A DNA stretch of 64,000 nt, taken from positions 87,471 through 151,470 of the forward strand of contig NZ_FOCL01000015.1 in assembly GCF_900110105.1 (NCBI RefSeq), given 5' to 3'. Both the position numbers and the translations under genes were made by a program. Under the pieces are notes generated by a model. That model had not been told where the DNA came from and ran no database searches. It saw only the letters and a program-made list of their open reading frames with translations. Source of the stretch: Mucilaginibacter gossypiicola. Its GTDB lineage: Bacteria; Bacteroidota; Bacteroidia; Sphingobacteriales; Sphingobacteriaceae. Positions 61,543-64,000 of this stretch are shown here, in pieces; positions within the stretch are counted from its first letter, which is position 1; each line of letters opens with the position of its first letter.

Positions 61543-62655
61543 ATGAGCAAGCAATTTACCACAGCAAAATTAATCCTTACGCTTTTTGCACCGTTATGCA
61601 TTTTGAGTGCATGCAACTCATCAACTAAAAAAACAGCAGATGTAGCCGACAGCACTAAAGTGGATACGGGTAAAAAAGTAAAATACCTTTCCCAGCCGCT
61701 TATCAGTTCCATTTATACTGCTGATCCTTCGGCACATGTATTTAACGGTAAAATTTATATCTATCCTTCGCATGATATCAATGCAGGTATCCCCGAAAAT
61801 GATAACGGCGATCATTTTGCCATGAAGGATTATCACATCCTGTCGATGGATAGCATTGGCGGTAAGGTTACAGACAATGGTGTAGCGCTTGATATTAAAG
61901 ATATTCCATGGGCAGGCAGGCAGCTTTGGGCGCCGGATGCCGCTTATAAAAATGGGACCTACTACCTGTATTTTCCGGTAAAGGATAAAAAGGATGTTTT
62001 CCATATTGGTGTAGCAACTTCTGCCAACCCGGTGGGCCCCTTCAAAGCCGAACCTGAGCCAATAGCAGGAAGTTACAGTATTGATCCGGCTGTGTTTACG
62101 GATACTGATGGTAAAACCTATATGTATTTCGGCGGGATATGGGGCGGACAGCTTCAGCGCTGGACAACCGGCAAATATGAAGCAGACGGATCAAAAACCG
62201 ATTCGAAACAGGAAGATGCCCCGGCTATAAGCTGTAAAGTAGCTCTGCTTAAACCCGATATGAAAACCTTTGACGGCACTGTAAAAGATGCTGTTATTTT
62301 AGATAGCCTTGGCAAACCGCTGCTGACCAAAGACCACGACCGCCGCTTTTTTGAAGGTTCGTGGATGCACAAGTACAACGGTAAATACTACTTTACCTAT
62401 TCAACCGGCGATACGCATTTCCTTTGCTATGCAATAGGCAACAGTCCGCTGGGGCCATTTACCTATAAAGGCGTATTTATGAAGCCGGTACAAGGTTGGA
62501 CAACTCATCATTCCATTATCGAAATAAAAGGCAAATGGTATATATTTTATCATGATACCCAGCTATCGGGCAAAACGCATCTGCGCAATGTGAAGGTAAC
62601 CGAACTACAGCATAACGCTGATGGATCTATTAAACTGATTGATCCGTTTTTGTAG
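61543..62655 (+). CDS. GH43 glycosidase lipoprotein (xylosidase/arabinofuranosidase type)
   Basis: Five-bladed beta-propeller glycosidase. The start M-S-K-Q-F (61543) gives a good lipoprotein signal with L-S-A-C; an in-frame ATG at 61519 overlapping the GH67 stop is possible. The three GH43 acidic residues are visible: D in T-A-D-P-S-A-H-V, D in S-I-D-P-A-V-F-T-D, and E in F-F-E-G-S-W-M-H-K. Likely substrates are xylose- or arabinose-containing side chains of xylan, judged from neighbours. Confidence 0.93.
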   Translation: MSKQFTTAKLILTLFAPLCILSACNSSTKKTADVADSTKVDTGKKVKYLSQPLISSIYTADPSAHVFNGKIYIYPSHDINAGIPENDNGDHFAMKDYHILSMDSIGGKVTDNGVALDIKDIPWAGRQLWAPDAAYKNGTYYLYFPVKDKKDVFHIGVATSANPVGPFKAEPEPIAGSYSIDPAVFTDTDGKTYMYFGGIWGGQLQRWTTGKYEADGSKTDSKQEDAPAISCKVALLKPDMKTFDGTVKDAVILDSLGKPLLTKDHDRRFFEGSWMHKYNGKYYFTYSTGDTHFLCYAIGNSPLGPFTYKGVFMKPVQGWTTHHSIIEIKGKWYIFYHDTQLSGKTHLRNVKVTELQHNADGSIKLIDPFL

Positions 62656-62684
62656 GAGCGTATTCATTAAAATGTATGAAAATA

Positions 62685-62724
62685 AAAATAGGCTGCTTCC
62701 ACATGTGAAGTGCCTATTTTATTT
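62685..62724. terminator. Bidirectional terminator between GH43 and HtrA-like genes
   Basis: A stem of AAAATAGGC / GCCTATTTT, extended inward by GCTTC / GAAGT, with A and T tracts on both sides. It serves both convergent genes. Confidence 0.8.
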
Positions 62725-63648
62725 TCAGTTCTTTTGCACAGGCGTTATCCTGAACTCAGTTTTATAGTTGTTTCTAAGGATGCCGATATATTGGAACTGG
62801 CCTATTTTATCCTCGGTAAGCATTTTAAACAAGTTGTCGGATGTTTCGACCGGCTGGTTGTTGAAGGAATAAATAATATCCCCGCTAAGGATCCCTGCTT
62901 TAGCAGCAGGGCTATCTTTAGCAACATCCGAAACAAATAACGCCTGTTTATTAGATACCTCATGAATTGCGCGAAGTTTCGGAACCAGATCTATCTGCTG
63001 CATAACAACACCAAGGTATGCCCTTTTTACCTTTCCAAACCTGATGAGCTGATTTGCAATATCCTTAGCTGTGTTAATGCTGATAGCAAAGCAGATGCCC
63101 TGGGCTCCTCTGATTACCGCGGTATTTACGCCTACTACCTCGCCATCACCGTTGACTAACGGCCCGCCTGAATTTCCGGGGTTTAGTGCCGCATCTGTCT
63201 GGATCATGCTATCCATCAACCTGCCGCCCTGGCCTTCCAATGTTCGGCCTAGTGCGCTAACTACTCCGGCTGTTACCGTATGCTGAAATCCTAACGGGTT
63301 TCCGATTGCGATGACCAGCTGACCGATCTGAAGCTGATCGGCGTCCCCGAATTTCACAGGTGTAAACTCTGCACCGTTGATTTTAAGGATGGCTAAATCT
63401 GTATCCTGGTCCTCGCCAACGAGTTCCGCAGCGTGCGTTGTGCCGTCATGCATTTTTACGGTAATCTTTTTGGCGTTATGTATAACGTGGCTGTTGGTGA
63501 AGAGGTAACCATCCGAAGAGAATAAAAATCCTGAACCCGATCCGGCAGCCTGTTCTTTTCCGTTTACATGATTGAAAATCTCGATCTTTACAACTGCTGT
63601 CTTTACTTTATCAACAGCATTGATAATTGTAGCTGAATAGCTATCCAT
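62725..63648 (-). CDS. HtrA/DegP-like serine protease with one PDZ domain
   Basis: Trypsin-like protease of 307 residues. The catalytic triad H54 (T-N-S-H-V-I), D84 (D-T-D-L-A-I-L) and S160 (G-N-S-G-G-P) is complete. A PDZ domain lies at about 215-305 (K-D-S-P-A-A-K-A-G-I-L-S-G-D-I-I). Most HtrA proteins are exported, but this one starts M-D-S-Y-S-A-T with no signal peptide or anchor, so it may be cytoplasmic. Single PDZ rather than two. Confidence 0.93.
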   Translation of the reverse strand: MDSYSATIINAVDKVKTAVVKIEIFNHVNGKEQAAGSGSGFLFSSDGYLFTNSHVIHNAKKITVKMHDGTTHAAELVGEDQDTDLAILKINGAEFTPVKFGDADQLQIGQLVIAIGNPLGFQHTVTAGVVSALGRTLEGQGGRLMDSMIQTDAALNPGNSGGPLVNGDGEVVGVNTAVIRGAQGICFAISINTAKDIANQLIRFGKVKRAYLGVVMQQIDLVPKLRAIHEVSNKQALFVSDVAKDSPAAKAGILSGDIIYSFNNQPVETSDNLFKMLTEDKIGQFQYIGILRNNYKTEFRITPVQKN

Positions 63649-63703
63649 AATAATCCTTTCAAAAGTAATAGCCCATGAATTGACATGAAAAATATGTATC
63701 TTT

Positions 63704-64000
63704 ATGGAAATGAATATAATAGAGACGATTAGTAGATTTCCAGATCAGGCTACCTGCATAAGTTATCTTGAGCACCTAAGGTGGCAGGAAGCGCCTACAT
63801 GCCCTTATTGTGGCGGAAAGCGAAGCAGCAAACGTACAGCCACCCATCGGCATCAATGCCATGAATGCAATCGTAGCTACAGTGTATTGGTTGGGACGAT
63901 TTTCGAAGATACGAAGCTGCCTTTACCCAAATGGTTTCTGGCTATTAGTTTAATCCTGAATGCTAAAAAAGGCTTATCTGCCCGCCAACTTGCCAGGGAT
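63704..64000 (+). CDS. IS1595-type transposase, N-terminal part (runs off window)
   Basis: 99 residues are visible before the window ends. The N-terminal zinc ribbon has C33-P-Y-C36 and C52-H-E-C55. Next comes Y-S-V-L-V-G-T-I-F-E-D-T-K-L-P-L, then W-F-L-A-I and K-K-G-L-S-A-R-Q-L-A-R-D, the pattern typical of IS1595/ISPna2-like transposases. The DDE catalytic domain would lie beyond 64000. The left inverted repeat of the element was not recognised. Confidence 0.88.
   Translation, partial: MEMNIIETISRFPDQATCISYLEHLRWQEAPTCPYCGGKRSSKRTATHRHQCHECNRSYSVLVGTIFEDTKLPLPKWFLAISLILNAKKGLSARQLARD

Noticed and set aside
63649..63703. Left terminal inverted repeat of the IS1595-type element
   Set aside because: The right end is outside the window, so no matching inverted repeat or target duplication can be tested.

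Overview
The window looks like a chromosome segment from a Bacteroidota bacterium, most likely family Sphingobacteriaceae (Mucilaginibacter- or Pedobacter-like). The signs are TonB-dependent receptors with carboxypeptidase-regulatory-like N-terminal domains, many small lipoproteins and secreted glycan or sulfate hydrolases, membrane-spanning TPR/HTH regulators, LytTR two-component genes, a YtxJ bacillithiol-type protein, and TAnnTTTG-type -7 promoter elements with little use of Shine-Dalgarno sites. The genus is inferred from gene content, not from a marker gene. I found no rRNA, tRNA or CRISPR array.

Positions 1-14.8 kb are mostly housekeeping: the 3' end of a catalase, the NAD(P)HX repair enzyme nnr, an ECF sigma/anti-sigma pair behind lipA, ytxJ, a 36-residue lipoprotein, ribH, a TPR membrane protein, recF-dciA, ndk, a DHH phosphoesterase (nrnA type), two FKBP prolyl isomerases, a TatD nuclease and ansA. 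Positions 14.9-24 kb are accessory: a TetR/TetX-like monooxygenase pair with a clear operator, a LytS/LytTR two-component pair, a GH18 lipoprotein with fascin-like repeats, an alginate-lyase-family protein, an OmpA lipoprotein and a DinB protein. Positions 24-32 kb hold a large macroglobulin/TonB-plug protein, a sulfatase and a DUF4965 (glutaminase-like) protein.

Positions 32.2-33.1 kb hold a REP-associated tyrosine transposase (RAYT) with five copies of its cognate-looking palindromic repeat. An AsmA-like protein follows. Positions 36.7-43.8 kb form a probable phosphorus-scavenging unit: a TPR/HTH regulator, a TonB-dependent receptor, a beta-helix lipoprotein and a beta-propeller phytase, with TGTAACG direct repeats in front of the receptor. 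Positions 45-50 kb carry an FG-GAP/UnbV lipoprotein paired with a vanadium-haloperoxidase/PAP2-like lipoprotein, and then an ABC exporter.

Positions 52.1-62.7 kb form a coherent glucuronoxylan side-chain locus: a sialate-O-acetylesterase-type esterase, a CE15 glucuronoyl esterase, an SDR oxidoreductase, a LacI-family regulator, mannonate dehydratase (uxuA), a GH67 alpha-glucuronidase and a GH43 lipoprotein. Three palindromes with the core TGCAATCGRTTGCA sit in front of its three transcription units and mark a small LacI regulon. The LacI gene itself is interrupted by a one-base deletion in a homopolymer (A7 on the coding strand). An HtrA-like protease without a signal peptide and the start of an IS1595-type transposase close the window.

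Intergenic regions are unusually rich in palindromes. At least six unrelated dispersed or local families are visible, one of them in three copies (GTCATTGCGAGG type).
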